A DNA stretch of 64,000 nucleotides from Bombyx mori (GCF_030269925.1 NC_085128.1:17052501-17116500), one strand, 5' to 3'. Numbered from the stretch's first letter, positions 1 to 10,966 are shown. Notes: generated by a model from the sequence alone, not told the origin. Program-made: numbers and translations.

Positions 1-1136
1 GGAAATGCAACAAAAAGAGCCTAAAAAATATTAGTCTGAAAAAGCTCTGACAAAGCTTGGCGGTTGAATTGACGCAAAAAGGAGAGTCAGTTCAACCACC
101 AAGTCAGTTATCGAAAAAGGTGCTAATCCTAGTAAATTGAGGCCTCCAGATTCTGTACGTTACGATGACTACAACCACTGGCCTGAATATATAACGTATG
201 GACAATAAAACGAACATACTCTGTTTTATATGCCAGCAGAGGTTATGCTTAGTGACGAAGAGAAATTGCTTTTATAATTTCCATCTTAAGTAAATAAGTA
301 GACAGATGACCAAAGACATCAGTGAGAATTATTCTAGATTATTTTTTATTGATACTTTTGGGAACCAGAAGACTGATTGTTTTTTATATAGATTGGTCTG
401 GTTGGTTTGATTGGTGGAAAATCTTCATAATAATCAATATTATGAAGATTTTATGTACATTAATCACCATGTTCAGAATATAAGTGACTTGTTCCTAATA
501 GTAATGTTCCTAAGGAGACAATTATTTTAGTAAAATAAATATTTTATGACAAAATTACTTGTTTCTTTAATTCTTTCCCTTTGACAGTGGGAACTATACT
601 GCACATGGTAGGAGTGCAGCAGTTTCTTATAAACTTGATAACGTCTAGTATAATGGACGTACATTTTTCAGGAAACTGAAAAAGTTTTATTTTTTCAATT
701 ATTTTTTTTAGGGTCTCTTAGAAGCTAAGAATCAAGATCTAAAACCATTTTGCAAATTAAATTTAAAAAAACAATCCGTCGAATTAAGGGTTAAGGAGCT
801 AAATCGTAAAATGGAGAATACGCAATAAGGTATACGGTTTTTTGTGCTGGTAAATGCTGCCTGGCTTGAGACAAGAAGTCGAAGTCAGAGTTGTATTGCG
901 TAGTGGTTGTATGGCACATAAAGTTGTATGGCACATAAAGTAAATCGATAAAAGAATCGACTTAAAAAAAAGACGAAGCCATCAATTCCATTGGACTTTT
1001 TATGTGTACCTTTTATCTAGCTCAACCGATTTATTTGAAAGCTGATGCAACTCGTTTGGTCTCATTAGAATTTTATCGAGAAATATTTGACAATTTTTTA
1101 TTTTATTTTACATTATTATACCGATGAGTTATCTGG
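1..1136. other. AT-rich stretch, no gene recognised
   Basis: AT-rich DNA with many stops in all frames. I see no conserved coding motif, RNA gene or clear repeat boundary. The phrase GGCACATAAAG occurs twice close together near 915-940, a small local duplication. Confidence 0.6.
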
Positions 1137-1257
1137 AGTTTTTTTTTTATTGCCCTTGTAGGCAGACGAGCACACGGCCCACCTGATGGTGAGAGGTTAC
1201 CGTCGCCCATGGACTTCAGCAATGCCAGTGGCAGAGCCAAGCCGCTGGACTCGTCTG
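1137..1257 (-). repeat. 3' end of a CR1-like LINE (tail fragment)
   Basis: On the minus strand this reads into a conserved C-terminal peptide resembling QRLGSATGIAEVHGRR, followed by a stop, a short 3' UTR and a run of A (seen as T at the left edge). The same tail recurs at 12187-12303, 15010-15083, 42820-42926 and 61198-61302 (minus) and at the end of 41690-41912 (plus). The longer 41690 copy shows that it is the end of a reverse-transcriptase ORF. The peptide link is seen in the sequence; the CR1 assignment is inference. Confidence 0.65.
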
Positions 1258-2552
1258 CAAAAGCGTCTTGCGAACACCATCGCTGCGCATAGAAAGCGAG
1301 TGTTCCAGTTTGAAGCGTAAATCGGTCGTTATTCAGGTAATTACAGCTCAGAGGTACACAGTTGCATACATATAAATCCGTGTGATCAAAGGTATACAGA
1401 GCCCGCAATGATAGTAGACTGTTCAACTTCTCAAAGCTTTGACGCCCATATATACAATGTAGCGAATCTCATCCCATATCCCAAGCTAAATGGCGGTATT
1501 CACTTTCTGATATCTATTGGCTCTGTTGAGTATTAACATAACACATTTCGGGTCGTGAGTCTGTCTATCATTGGAGACCTCAAAAACCGGTACTTCAAAA
1601 AATAATCTCAACTGATTTCCAATGGCAAATGTTTAGTATAAATACCGGTAAGCAGGTAACAGCGGTGAGCTAACATACTCGTCTGAATACCCTCCTCCTC
1701 CTTCAGTCGATCGCTCATTGCTGAGCATCGTGATGCGCCCGCCTGTGACCTTTTTTGGTATTTTGTTGCCACTTATGTCGGTCAGTGGCACAGTGAAGTG
1801 CGCGGCTCAGTCTCATCTCCAGATACTCGGACACTTGGTCACTCCATCTTTTTCGGCTCCGACCTCTTCCTCTGGATCGTCTTCCATCCACTTAACCCGT
1901 CACTATAAGTCTCTCCTGACTCACAATAAATAAAACGATCATAAAAATTGTGTATTTTTTTTCCTTTGCATACAGACGAACACACGACCCACTCGATCGT
2001 AAATACTCACTGTCACTCATGCACTTGCTAGAGGCCCAGCCAGACCGCTTCCTGCTGTACCAAGCCGGCATAATCAAAAGATCAAAACATCATACGTTCC
2101 GTTAAGTCGAAAAGATCTGTGTCATCTTCAGATATTCACTCGGTATGTGAAAATTCCGCGTTCGAAATACGTAAATATTACAGTACATTTATACGATGAC
2201 AGAGAATCGCAAATTACTAAGGTACAGTAATAAATATAAGAGAAAAAACATCATCCATAAACGAGTAAGTGTACAATTAAATTATCACGCTACAAGGCGG
2301 TAATTCGCAATTAAATGCGGTTTCGGACATAATTATTTTTAGTATTATATTTTCTTCGATGATAAAATTAGACTTACTCATTTATTATATTCATTTGTTT
2401 ATTACCGACGTATCGAATTCTTTACATTTTTCGTGGTCAGGGAAAAAACTGAACTGATTGTTAGTCTTAGAGTTTTAAAAATGGTACTATGGTCAAATAA
2501 ATTAAAAAATACTACTGAAAACTACAGCACGTAAGCCATTTAATTGCAAAAA
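1258..2552. other. No gene recognised
   Basis: AT-rich intergenic-like sequence. The small open frames at 1718-1933 and 1892-2077 overlap on opposite strands, and neither shows a motif. I see no recognisable repeat. Confidence 0.5.
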
Positions 2553-2957
2553 AAGATGTGTGGTGTCGTGGGACACCGGATAGGAACGAAATTCCTTATT
2601 ATAAAAATATTAATTTTAAGTTCTATTCGAGGTATAAAGAAAATAATTATTCGGGTATATATGTATTTTTACTAAGATTTTTTTATTGATAAATATAAAA
2701 AAAAATACTTTACTATATTATCAGCTTTATTTTATTCACAATGATTTATAAAAATATATATAATAATTATATACAAAGAAACAGCTATTTATATGAATAA
2801 TAGTAATAACCGTCATCACGTAGACTATACATTAGACACTGTATAGCCATCATACTAAGACTATACATAAATAATAAAAATCTTACGTTACGGACGTTTT
2901 TTCCCGGTTAGGGTACCCCTCCGCATCGTCCCATAAGGAGCTTTGATCCAAAAATAA
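2553..2957. repeat. GGAACGAAGTTCC-ended repeat, copy 1
   Basis: The copy begins with a segment reading ATGTGTGGTGTCGTGGGAC, then ACACCGGATAGGAACGAAATTCC. It ends with CATCGTCCCATAAGGAGCTTTGATCC, a decayed reverse complement of the same GGAACGAAGTTCC core. The left 100 bp and right 75 bp match the copy at 25879-26253, while the middles differ. Ends that are inverted copies of each other suggest a non-autonomous DNA element. The class is unknown. Confidence 0.55.
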
Positions 2958-3434
2958 ATTTCCAAATAATAAATTATTATAAAAATACATAAATTAAAAC
3001 AAATAATAAATTTTTAAAAGTGCCAAATAATAAATTTCGTTAACTCTCACGATGCACAGACTGCAAATTATTGATATTACTGATATACTCGTAAATAATT
3101 AGTAATTGGCTTAACGTCCGGCTATAAAGCGTTCGGTACAAACCGCCGACACTCGTTCCCCGCCCGAATACGTACGTCATTAACCCACATAATTCGAAAA
3201 TTCGATGAAAAATATAGCTTTTAATTTTATTTATGTACGATTTAATTAAACGAACGGAAACGTAAGTCGATCTTTGACTTTAATTGAATTTTGGCGGTTT
3301 CGATCCAAGCCAGAAGCGGATGCAATACCAGTACATTTTTGAAAATTTGATGTATATTCGTAAACATTCCGAGAGTACAACCTTCCGAGAGTATCGGGAT
3401 ACTTGGGGTCGACATTTCGAGCGATTTCCAGTTT
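2958..3434. other. No gene recognised
   Basis: AT-rich at first, then mixed composition. Small open frames on both strands are mutually exclusive shadows. The part just before 3435 may be decayed upstream LINE sequence, but no reading frame supports it. Confidence 0.4.
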
Positions 3435-3731
3435 CGGAGTCATTTGGAAGGCAAAGCCAAGTTGGCGCCCAAAACACTGGGAGTCCTCAACAGAGCGAAG
3501 CGGTACTTCACGCCTGGACAAAGACTTTTGCTTTATAAAGCACAAGTCCGGCCTCGCGTGGAGTACTGCTCCCATCTCTGGGCCGGGGCTCCCAAATACC
3601 AGCTTCTTCCATTTGACTCCATACAGAGGATGGCCGTTCGGATTGTCGATAATCCCATTCTCACGGATCGTTTGGAACCTCTGGGTCTGCGGAGGGACTT
3701 CGGTTCCCTCTGTATTTTGTACCGTATGTAA
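3435..3731 (+). pseudogene. CR1-like LINE reverse-transcriptase C-terminal fragment
   Basis: About 98 codons read as the segment just after the reverse-transcriptase palm of an insect LINE ORF2. Recognisable pieces are KAKLAPKTLGVLNRAKRYF, a YKAQVRPRVEYCSHLWAGAP motif and a RLEPLGLRRDFGSL motif, ending at YRM just before stop codons. The catalytic FADD motif and the endonuclease lie upstream in intact elements and are absent, so this is a dead 5'- and 3'-truncated piece. By peptide continuity it belongs to the same family as the tail fragment at 41690-41912. It is not an expressed gene. The fragment is certain to be LINE-derived; the CR1 clade assignment is less sure. Confidence 0.8.
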
Positions 3732-3735
3732 TAAT

Positions 3736-4365
3736 ACGTAATAAATTAAAATATCACAAAACCTTTAAGTTTTTCAAATTAGTATTTTTCTGGATTATGA
3801 CTCAAATGGCTCAAACGACAGATTACCGTATTAAGTATCTTGAATTCATGGAAGCTAACTCGCGGACAAGGAATTTGAAGGCAGTGATGATGCATGTAAA
3901 TTAAAATCTCGATACGTAATAGACATGTTAATGCGAAGTCTATAACACGTATCAATATCTTTACAGTTCCTTGCAAAGGTTTTTGAGCCACATTAGTATT
4001 TTGGATATTGGATACACGTTACATGCAGTTTGTCTTCCGCTGCTTGTAAAGAATAACAGATAAATTATGCTAGTCTATGTCAATAACTTTCTCCTTGTAT
4101 AACAAAAAAGCATTGACTAGACACAAAAATTCCCGAAGGTCGAAGTTTTAGGCAATTGTTTTCTTGCTCTCAATCATTTATTTTATGGACTAGAAACACC
4201 AATATTTTGCATAACTTAAGAACAAAAATGTATCCCTGAATATTATGTCCAAACGAAAGATAATTCAACATTGAAATTAAAAAATCGTCCACCAAGTTTA
4301 TCAAGAAGTAAAAACATTGTGTTGTCTTTAACGAAAAGCATTGTGTTGTGTAGACTCTTAAATAT
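3736..4365. other. No gene recognised
   Basis: AT-rich sequence between two LINE fragments. Its open frames on the minus strand (3779-3991, 4170-4484) lack motifs, and the second runs into the inserted element that follows. Confidence 0.5.
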
Positions 4366-4375
4366 TGTCTTTGTA

Positions 4376-4804
4376 CCACTTCGATAAAACGGCACGACAC
4401 GAGAACCCTCTCATCGTGGCCGCCGGTAACTACATTCTCGATCTTGCGGACAGAATGGAAAGCAGTCGACGTCGCCCAAAACACGTCATCTCGGATCCTC
4501 CCGATCCACTAACGGTGCTTTTAGGTACTTCAAGCACCGGTCACCGTTCTCATCGAACCCATCGCTTGCGACGAAGGGCTCGACGAGTAAATTAACTCTC
4601 AGACACAGCCCACTCAGTTTCTCGCCGGATCTTCTCAGTGGGTCGCGTTTCCGATCCGGTGGTAGATTCTGCGAAGCACGGCTCTTGCTAGGGTTCGTGT
4701 TAGCATCGTCATCAGGTTTGAGCCCCGTGAGCTCACCTACTAGCCACGGTTACGGTGAAATAGCCTCTAAAGGCTATCTATCAGATTAGGTTTAAAAAAA
4801 AAAA
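4376..4804 (+). mobile_element. 5'-truncated Jockey LINE 3' end with 10-bp TSD
   Basis: From the CCACTTCGATAAA junction this copies the last 73 or so codons of the ORF2 found at 7788-10676 (peptide HFDKTARHENPLIVAAGNY and onward to the stop near 4595), then the same 3' UTR, ending in an A-run at 4794-4804. The 10-mer TGTCTTTGTA lies directly before the junction (4366-4375) and directly after the A-run (4805-4814). That makes a clean target-site duplication and fixes both ends. It is a classic abortive reverse-transcription product made by enzymes encoded elsewhere. Small substitutions relative to 10450-10870 show some age. It encodes no complete protein. Confidence 0.9.
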
Positions 4805-4814
4805 TGTCTTTGTA

Positions 4815-5437
4815 AAGGTTATCTGAAATAGTAGGGCTTACGGTCCTTTGTAATAAGTTCTTTGACCCTGACACGGCATCATCTCTATGGCGCGAGTGAT
4901 CAATTCCTCGGGATCGTAATTCGGTAACCCGCTGTCGCTATAAAACGTCTCAATAAAACTGTTTACGTTTATGGAATAAGCGATAGCGTTTTTTTTGTAA
5001 AGATCGACACGATAGCCATTATATATGTGTTAAATAGTTATCGGATCCCAATAGACATCGCAGCATGAATACCGCCCCTCACTTTTAGACAAGATATTAA
5101 AGTGTCAGGTATTGAAGCTGGACTTACCAGTGCGAACTTAGAATACGCCCTATCACCGATAATTATGTAAATTTGTAAAGTTTGCGGGTTTAGTTTTATT
5201 ACTAGATTTTATTCCTTCATCAAGGAAATCATTTGAGAGCACATTTTATCGATGTTAAGTGAAATGTATGAAATCTGTGACTCAGTCCAATATAAATGAT
5301 TGCTCTCACTCTGCGAAACATCGTGCCACATGGCGTCGCATCGCAGGAGCATCGGTATCGCGGGGTTCGACTGATGCATGACCACGACCACTCTATCAAG
5401 AGTGTACGATTAAGAAGAAGAAGGTGAAATGGAATTA
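4815..5437. other. No gene; decayed Bm1 and LINE relics
   Basis: Between 5160 and 5215 the order of words (TTTGCGGG, TTTTATTAC, TTCCTTCATC) matches the middle of a minus-strand Bm1. From about 5330 to 5425, WRRIAG followed by an arginine-rich stretch resembles the extreme C-terminus of another LINE ORF, as also seen near 52000-52130. Both calls are weak. Confidence 0.3.
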
Positions 5438-5850
5438 TCTATATATTAATACGTGAAGCAAAAACTTTGTATCGCTTTTTACGAAAATTGCGCAGACGGA
5501 GAAATATGAAATTTCCCACACTTATAGAGAATATACAGAAGGAGTGCATAATCTTAATATCTTTTTAATTTTTTTAAAAATACATTAAATCATTTTAAAA
5601 AAACATCACATACACTGCCATGTATTCGACACACATGCATGCAAACTATTTAATTTTGTTGATTGTCAAACTTTTATTATAAATGAGAATAGATTAAATA
5701 TTGTTTGTCTTTATTAATATTTGTCTAAAGTGTAGTTTTGGCGAAATCTGTGATTATAGAAAATAGTCTTTAACAATAGAATGATAATAGTGTACAAACT
5801 TACAATTTCAATTAATTATAGTCGAATTTCGACTACCGGGGGACCACTAG
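5438..5850 (+). mobile_element. Non-autonomous Helitron, 413 bp
   Basis: It starts with TCTATATATTAATACGTGAAG directly after a host A (5437). It ends in CTAG (5847-5850) directly before a host T (5851), the expected A|T insertion. Eleven bases before CTAG is a perfect 8-bp hairpin, TAGTCGAA-T-TTCGACTA, the hallmark of a Helitron 3' terminus. It has no open frame for a Rep/helicase protein, so it depends on an autonomous Helitron elsewhere. A second copy with the same 3' end lies at 26738-27118. The 5' and 3' termini resemble families I know from Lepidoptera; the family name is not assigned. Confidence 0.85.
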
Positions 5851-5851
5851 T

Positions 5852-6305
5852 CTGTATTAAAACACATATTTGCTGTTACGGTTTCGATACCAATGTTAAT
5901 ATAATCTAGGACTTTGAATAGAGATTGTTATTCGTTAACTGCTCTGACTCTCAATCCTGTGCTACTAAACGAAAGTATAATAATTTTAATTCGTTTTTAC
6001 AATTCGCCTTTCTCTCATCCCTCACACCACTCGCTGCTATCGTCATATCTCCGTGCCTACCTTTTATGACGCGTAGGTGTGAACAAACTTTTATTCTCAA
6101 TCAAATCACAATGAAGCCCGATTATAGCGCCGTAATGTCCGCTGACGTAATTAGTCACTTCGTTCGATTACTTAATTGTGATGCTCGACAAGTTAGGGAG
6201 TTCGTAGTTCATATGCTTGCGTCATGAGCACGAAGATCAGTCAGGCAATCAGTAAGAAAAGATAATAATATGCTTGCTTATTACATCGTGGTAACTAGTA
6301 CTTTC
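5852..6305. other. No gene recognised
   Basis: The 100-codon open frame at 5925-6227 (+) has no motif, no clear initiation context and no neighbour to support it. I treat it as chance. Confidence 0.4.
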
Positions 6306-6546
6306 TTTTTTTATTGCTTGGATGAGTGGACGAGCTCACAGCCCACCTGGTATTAAGTGATTACTGGAGCCCATGGACATCTACCACGTAAATGCGCCAC
6401 CCACCTTGAGATATAAGTTCTAATGTCTCAAGCATACTTACAACGGTTGTCCCACCCTTCAAACCGAAACGCATTACTGCTTCACGGCAGAAATAGGCAG
6501 GGCGGTGGTACCTACCCGTACGGACTCACAAGAAGCCCTACTACCG
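6306..6546 (-). repeat. Bm1 SINE, 5'-truncated
   Basis: The minus-strand Bm1 body is recognised by GGACGAGCTCACAGCCCACC next to the T-run (reverse of the 3' A-rich tail), then GTAAATGCGCCACCCACCTTG, AAACGCATTACTGCTTCACG and CTACCCGTACGGACTCACAAG. The tRNA-related head is missing. It lies 200 bp upstream of the Jockey copy at 6746. Confidence 0.85.
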
Positions 6547-6748
6547 TTCTAACAGGAGCTTATATAAACGTATCTTGTTTCGATTCAAAAAGTTAAAATA
6601 ACAGATTTTCTATTTTATTGGATAGTGGTTCGTGAGTGTATGTTTCCTTCTGTCTAAGTTATCGCAGCACAGAAGTCTATGTGAAAATCTTTAACTGGCC
6701 TTGATACAATAGTTTAAATTCTGAAAACGTGAATAAAAATAGTATCGC

Positions 6749-7774
6749 GTGTCCCTGGCCCTTAAGGCCCAAAAGATCAATGTCGTCCATGCGAGGAATA
6801 TCCCGCATGGAATTCAGATCAAGGTTGAGACATCCGACGACCATAGGTCGTTGACCGCGTACCTCCGCAAGGAACGCATAGGGTATCATACCTATGCGCT
6901 CCAGGAGGAGCGTGAACTCCGCGTCGTAATACGCGGAGTCCCCAAAGAGCTCGACGTCGAGCAAATCAAGAATGACCTGGTAGGTCAGTCCTACCCCGTC
7001 ATAAGCGTGCACCGGATGCACAGCGGTCGCGATAAATTCGCGTATGATATGGTGCTCGTAGCACTAGAAGCCACACCGGAGGGCAAGAAAATTGCCTCAT
7101 GTCTCCGCACCGTGTGCGGCCTATCGGGGGTCACCGTAGAGGCCCCCTACAAACGCGGCACTCCCGGGCAGTGCCACCGTTGCCAGTTATATGGCCACTC
7201 CGCGCGTAACTGCAACGCGCGACCGCGTTGCGTGAAATGTTTAGACGATCACGCGACCACCGATTGCTCGCGGGTAAAGGAGACCGCGACGGAGCCGCCG
7301 AGCTGTGTACTCTGCCGCAAGCAGGGACACACGGCCAACTACCGTGGATGCCCCAAGGCTCCACGGAAGCGCCCGGCAAACGCGCCCCCTAAAACCGCTG
7401 GCCCAAAGACTTCGGCGCCCCGCGCGCCGAAACCGGCTTTCGTACCGGCTCCGGTGCCCACCGTCTCCGCGTGGGCGAAACCGTTGCCGTTCACGAAGGC
7501 AGGAACGACACCGGCACCCCAACCGCGGTACGCGCCGCAACCTCTACTCGCGCCGCGCCCCGCCCCCGCGCCCGCGCCCGGTCCCGCGCCTCGCCCCGGC
7601 CCCGCGCACTCAAACGATTTTACGATTATTCGCGACTACATCGCCGCGATAAACATTGACCGCATGCGTGCATTCGCCGACGCCATGCGCAGAGCGGTCA
7701 CGGCCGAAGACCGCCTAAACGCGACGTTCGAATACATCGACGTCATCGAGTCCGTCCAGCGCACGCTGGTTTGA
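6749..7774 (+). pseudogene. LINE ORF1 (gag-like), N-terminally truncated
   Basis: This open stretch of 341 codons corresponds to about residue 200 onward of the 540-residue ORF1 at 53343-54965. Its first ATG-like position is really a GTG inside the ancestral frame, so the natural start is lost. ORF1 proteins of Jockey elements bind the element RNA and form ribonucleoprotein particles. Residues about 142-201 hold three zinc knuckles: C-x2-C-x4-H-x4-C, C-x2-C-x3-H-x4-C and a longer C-x2-C-x4-H-x6-C. A Pro/Ala-rich linker with repeated PAPAP-type runs follows (about 205-285), then a short C-terminal helical-looking tail. It stops 13 bp before the ORF2 ATG. It could make at most an N-truncated product, so it is probably non-functional. 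Confidence 0.85.
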
Positions 7775-7787
7775 TTACCGGTAATCA

Positions 7788-10676
7788 ATGGCGTGCAACG
7801 CGAGATTAAAACCCCATTCTTTGAAGTTAGCATTCTACAATGCTAACGGACTCGCGCGTCAGCGCGACCAGGTTTATGAGTTTCTACGCGACAATCTCAT
7901 CGACATCCTTCTGGTGCAGGAGACCTTCCTAAAGCCCTCGCGTCGCGACCCCAAAGTCGCGAATTACGTCATGGTTAGGAATGACAGACTCTCCACCCGC
8001 AAGGGCGGGACTGTCATTTACTATAGGAGGGCCCTGCACTGCGTCCCTCTCGATACTCCCTCGCTCTTACATATCGAGGCGTCAGTGTGCCGCATCGCGC
8101 TGACGGGACACCAGCCGATCGTCATCGCATCCGTTTATCTCCCTCCTGACAAACCCCTCCTGAGCAGTGACCTCGAGACACTGCTCGGTATGGGGGACGC
8201 GGTCATTCTGGCAGGCGATTTAAATTGCCACCACACTAGGTGGAACTGCCATCGCACGAATGTGAACGGTAGGCGTCTCGACGCGTTCATAGACGACCTC
8301 ACATTCGAAATATTCAACCCCCCGACCCCCACGTGCTATCCGTACAACGCCGCGCGTCGTCCGAGCACAATAGATCTGGCACTGCTGAGGAACGTAACTC
8401 TGCGCTTGCGCTCCATCGAGGCAATGTCAGAACTCGACTCAGACCACCGACCTGTCGTCATGCAGCTCGGTCGCCCCCTCAACCGCGAACCAGATACGAG
8501 GACCATGGTGGATTGGAAGAAGCTAAGCACGTGCTTAGCTGACACCGCTCCACCAATCCTCCCTTGCGGCCCGGATTCAACTCCATCCCCCGAGGACACC
8601 GTCGAATCCATAAACATCTTCACTGATCACGTCTCGACGGCGATCACAAGATCTTCAAAGCAAGTCGATGTGGAGGATAGCTTCCACCGCATCAGACTTT
8701 CCCCCGATCTTAGGGACCTCGTAAGAGTTAGGAACGCGGCAATCCGGGCCTACGATCGATATCCCACGGATTCAAACCGGACTCGGATGCGTCGCTTACA
8801 GCGGGAGGTCAAATCCCGCTTGAGCGACGCCCGAAACGAAAACTGGGATAGTTATTTAAAAGAACTCGCGCCCACTCACCAAGCATACTGGCGACTAGCT
8901 AGGACCCTCAAGTCCGAAACTATCGTCACTATGCCGCCTCTCGTACGCCCCTCAGGCCAACCACCGGCTTACGATGACGATGACAAGGCAGAGTTGCTGG
9001 CCGATGCACTGCAAGAACAGTGCACCACCAGCACTCAACACGCGGACCCCGAACACACCGAGTTCGTCGACAGGGAGGTCGAGCGCAGAGCTTCCCTGCC
9101 GCCCTCGGACGCGTTACCCCCCATTACCACTTCCGAGGTTAAGGAGGCGATCGATAGCCTACAACCACGGAAAGCTCCCGGCTCCGACGGCATCCGCAAC
9201 CGCGCGCTAAAACTGTTACCAGCCCAACTGATAACGATGTTGGCCACGATATTAAATGCTGCTATGACGAACTGCATCTTTCCCGCGGCGTGGAAAGAAG
9301 CGGACGTTATCGGCATACACAAGCCGGGCAAACCGAATAACGAAACCGCGAGTTACCGCCCCATCAGTCTCCTCCCGGCGATAGGCAAATTATACGAACG
9401 GCTCCTTCGTAAACGCCTCTGGGATTTCGTATCCGCGAATAAAATTCTTATAGACGAGCAGTTTGGATTCCGCGCCAGACACTCGTGCGTCCATCAAGTG
9501 CACCGCCTCACGGAGCACATCTTACTAGGGCTGAACAGGCGGAAACCCATTCCGACAGGAGCCCTCTTCTTCGATATAGCGAAGGCGTTCGACAAAGTCT
9601 GGCACAACGGTTTGATATACAAACTGTATAACATGGGAGTGCCAGACAGACTCGTGCTCATCATACGAGACTACTTGTCGAACCGTTCGTTCCGATATCG
9701 AGTCGAGGGAACGCGTTCCCGGCCCCGTCACGTCACAGCCGGAGTCCCGCAAGGCTCCGCCCTCTCCCCGTTACTATTCAGTTTGTATATCAATGATATA
9801 CCCCGGTCTCCGGAGACCCATCTGGCGCTCTTCGCCGATGACACCGCCATCTACTACTCGTGTAGGAAGAAGGCGTTGCTTCATCGACGACTTCAGACCG
9901 CGGCTACCACCATGGGACAGTGGTTCCGGAAGTGGCGCATCGACATCAACCCCACGAAAAGCACAGCGGTGCTCTTCAAAAGGGGTCGCCCTCCGAACAC
10001 CACGCTGAGCATCCCCCTCCCGACTAGGCGCGTCAATAACCCCGCCCCCGCCGTTCGCCCAATCTCGATGTTCGACCAGCCCATACCGTGGGCCCCGAAG
10101 GTCAAATATTTAGGCGTCACCCTCGACAGTAGGATGACATTCCGCCCCCACATCAAGACGGTACGCGACCGTGCCGCCTTCATTCTAGGACGTCTCTACC
10201 CGATGATATGTAGGCGAAGTAAAATGTCCCTTAGAAATAAGGTGACACTCTACAAAACTTGCATACGCCCCGTCATGACCTATGCAAGTGTAGTGTTCGC
10301 TCACGCGGCCCGCATACACTTAAAATCCTTTCAAAATATTCAATCCCGTTTTTGCAGGATAGCCGTCGGAGCCCCGTGGTTCGTCAGGAACGTCGACCTC
10401 CATGACGACCTGGACTTAGAGTCCATCAGTAAGTATCTGCAGTCGGCGTCCATGCGCCACTTCGATAAAGCGGCACGACACGAGAACCCTCTCATCGTGG
10501 CCGCCGGTAACTACATTCCCGATCCTGCGGACAGAATGGAAAGCAGTCGACGTCGCCCTAAACACGTCATCTCGGATCCTCCTGATCCACTAACGGTGCT
10601 TTTAGGTACTTCAAGCACCGGTCACCGTTCTCGTCGAACCCGTCGCTTGCGACGAAGGGCTCGACGAGTAAATTAA
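7788..10676 (+). CDS. LINE ORF2: AP-like endonuclease and reverse transcriptase
   Basis: The 962-residue ORF2 of a Jockey-type LINE would nick target DNA and prime reverse transcription of the element RNA. The apurinic-like endonuclease spans about residues 12-235, with the Asn of FYNAN near 18, Glu in QETF near 45, AGDLNC at 142-147 and the terminal SDH triad with Asp219-His220. The reverse transcriptase spans about 450-750: FFDIAKAFDKVW with catalytic Asp596, TAGVPQGSALSPLLFS, and FADD at 682-685 with both catalytic aspartates. The C-terminus is basic (RRTRRLRRRARR) and has no CCHC motif, which favours Jockey over R1. The start is the ATG after the ATCA that follows the ORF1 stop. No stop or frameshift is seen. 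It would work only with an ORF1 partner, and the local ORF1 is truncated. Confidence 0.92.
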   Translation: MACNARLKPHSLKLAFYNANGLARQRDQVYEFLRDNLIDILLVQETFLKPSRRDPKVANYVMVRNDRLSTRKGGTVIYYRRALHCVPLDTPSLLHIEASVCRIALTGHQPIVIASVYLPPDKPLLSSDLETLLGMGDAVILAGDLNCHHTRWNCHRTNVNGRRLDAFIDDLTFEIFNPPTPTCYPYNAARRPSTIDLALLRNVTLRLRSIEAMSELDSDHRPVVMQLGRPLNREPDTRTMVDWKKLSTCLADTAPPILPCGPDSTPSPEDTVESINIFTDHVSTAITRSSKQVDVEDSFHRIRLSPDLRDLVRVRNAAIRAYDRYPTDSNRTRMRRLQREVKSRLSDARNENWDSYLKELAPTHQAYWRLARTLKSETIVTMPPLVRPSGQPPAYDDDDKAELLADALQEQCTTSTQHADPEHTEFVDREVERRASLPPSDALPPITTSEVKEAIDSLQPRKAPGSDGIRNRALKLLPAQLITMLATILNAAMTNCIFPAAWKEADVIGIHKPGKPNNETASYRPISLLPAIGKLYERLLRKRLWDFVSANKILIDEQFGFRARHSCVHQVHRLTEHILLGLNRRKPIPTGALFFDIAKAFDKVWHNGLIYKLYNMGVPDRLVLIIRDYLSNRSFRYRVEGTRSRPRHVTAGVPQGSALSPLLFSLYINDIPRSPETHLALFADDTAIYYSCRKKALLHRRLQTAATTMGQWFRKWRIDINPTKSTAVLFKRGRPPNTTLSIPLPTRRVNNPAPAVRPISMFDQPIPWAPKVKYLGVTLDSRMTFRPHIKTVRDRAAFILGRLYPMICRRSKMSLRNKVTLYKTCIRPVMTYASVVFAHAARIHLKSFQNIQSRFCRIAVGAPWFVRNVDLHDDLDLESISKYLQSASMRHFDKAARHENPLIVAAGNYIPDPADRMESSRRRPKHVISDPPDPLTVLLGTSSTGHRSRRTRRLRRRARRVN

Positions 10677-10872
10677 CTCTCAGACACAGCCCACTGAGTT
10701 TCTCGCCGGATCTTCTCAGTGGGTCACGTTTCCGATCCGGTGGTAGATTCTGCGAAGCACGACTCTTGCTAGGGTTCGTGTTAGCAACATCGTCAGGTTT
10801 GAGCCCCGTGAGCTCACCTACTAAAGTTAGGGTTACGCTGACATAGCCGCTAGGGCTATCAGCTTAGGTAGG

Positions 10873-10964
<92 letters not shown>
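10873..10964 (+). repeat. 92-nt poly(A) tail of LINE copy A
   Basis: An uninterrupted run of A that ends the element. A pure run this long is unstable over evolutionary time, so it supports recent insertion. Its exact length is the part of the assembly most open to error. Confidence 0.85.

Positions 10965-10966
<2 letters not shown>

Larger units (their letters stand above)
6746..10964 (+). mobile_element. Jockey-type LINE copy A, 5'-truncated, open ORF2
   Basis: Homology to the complete copy at 52935-58091 starts abruptly near 6746-6751, in the ORF1 peptide VSLALKA. Everything downstream is present: the rest of ORF1, ORF2, a 196-bp 3' UTR and a 92-nt poly(A) (10873-10964). Both frames are open throughout. 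The long pure A-run and undamaged ORF2 point to a young insertion. No convincing direct repeat flanks it: the sequence after the poly(A) (TTATTATGAC) is not found just before 6746. That fits a loss or rearrangement at the 5' junction. It is a different subfamily from 52935-58091, given the many substitutions and different C-terminal and UTR sequences. Confidence 0.9.

Noticed and set aside
6677..7021. Minus-strand open frame over the start of LINE copy A
   Set aside because: It crosses the element boundary and lies antisense to conserved ORF1 codons.
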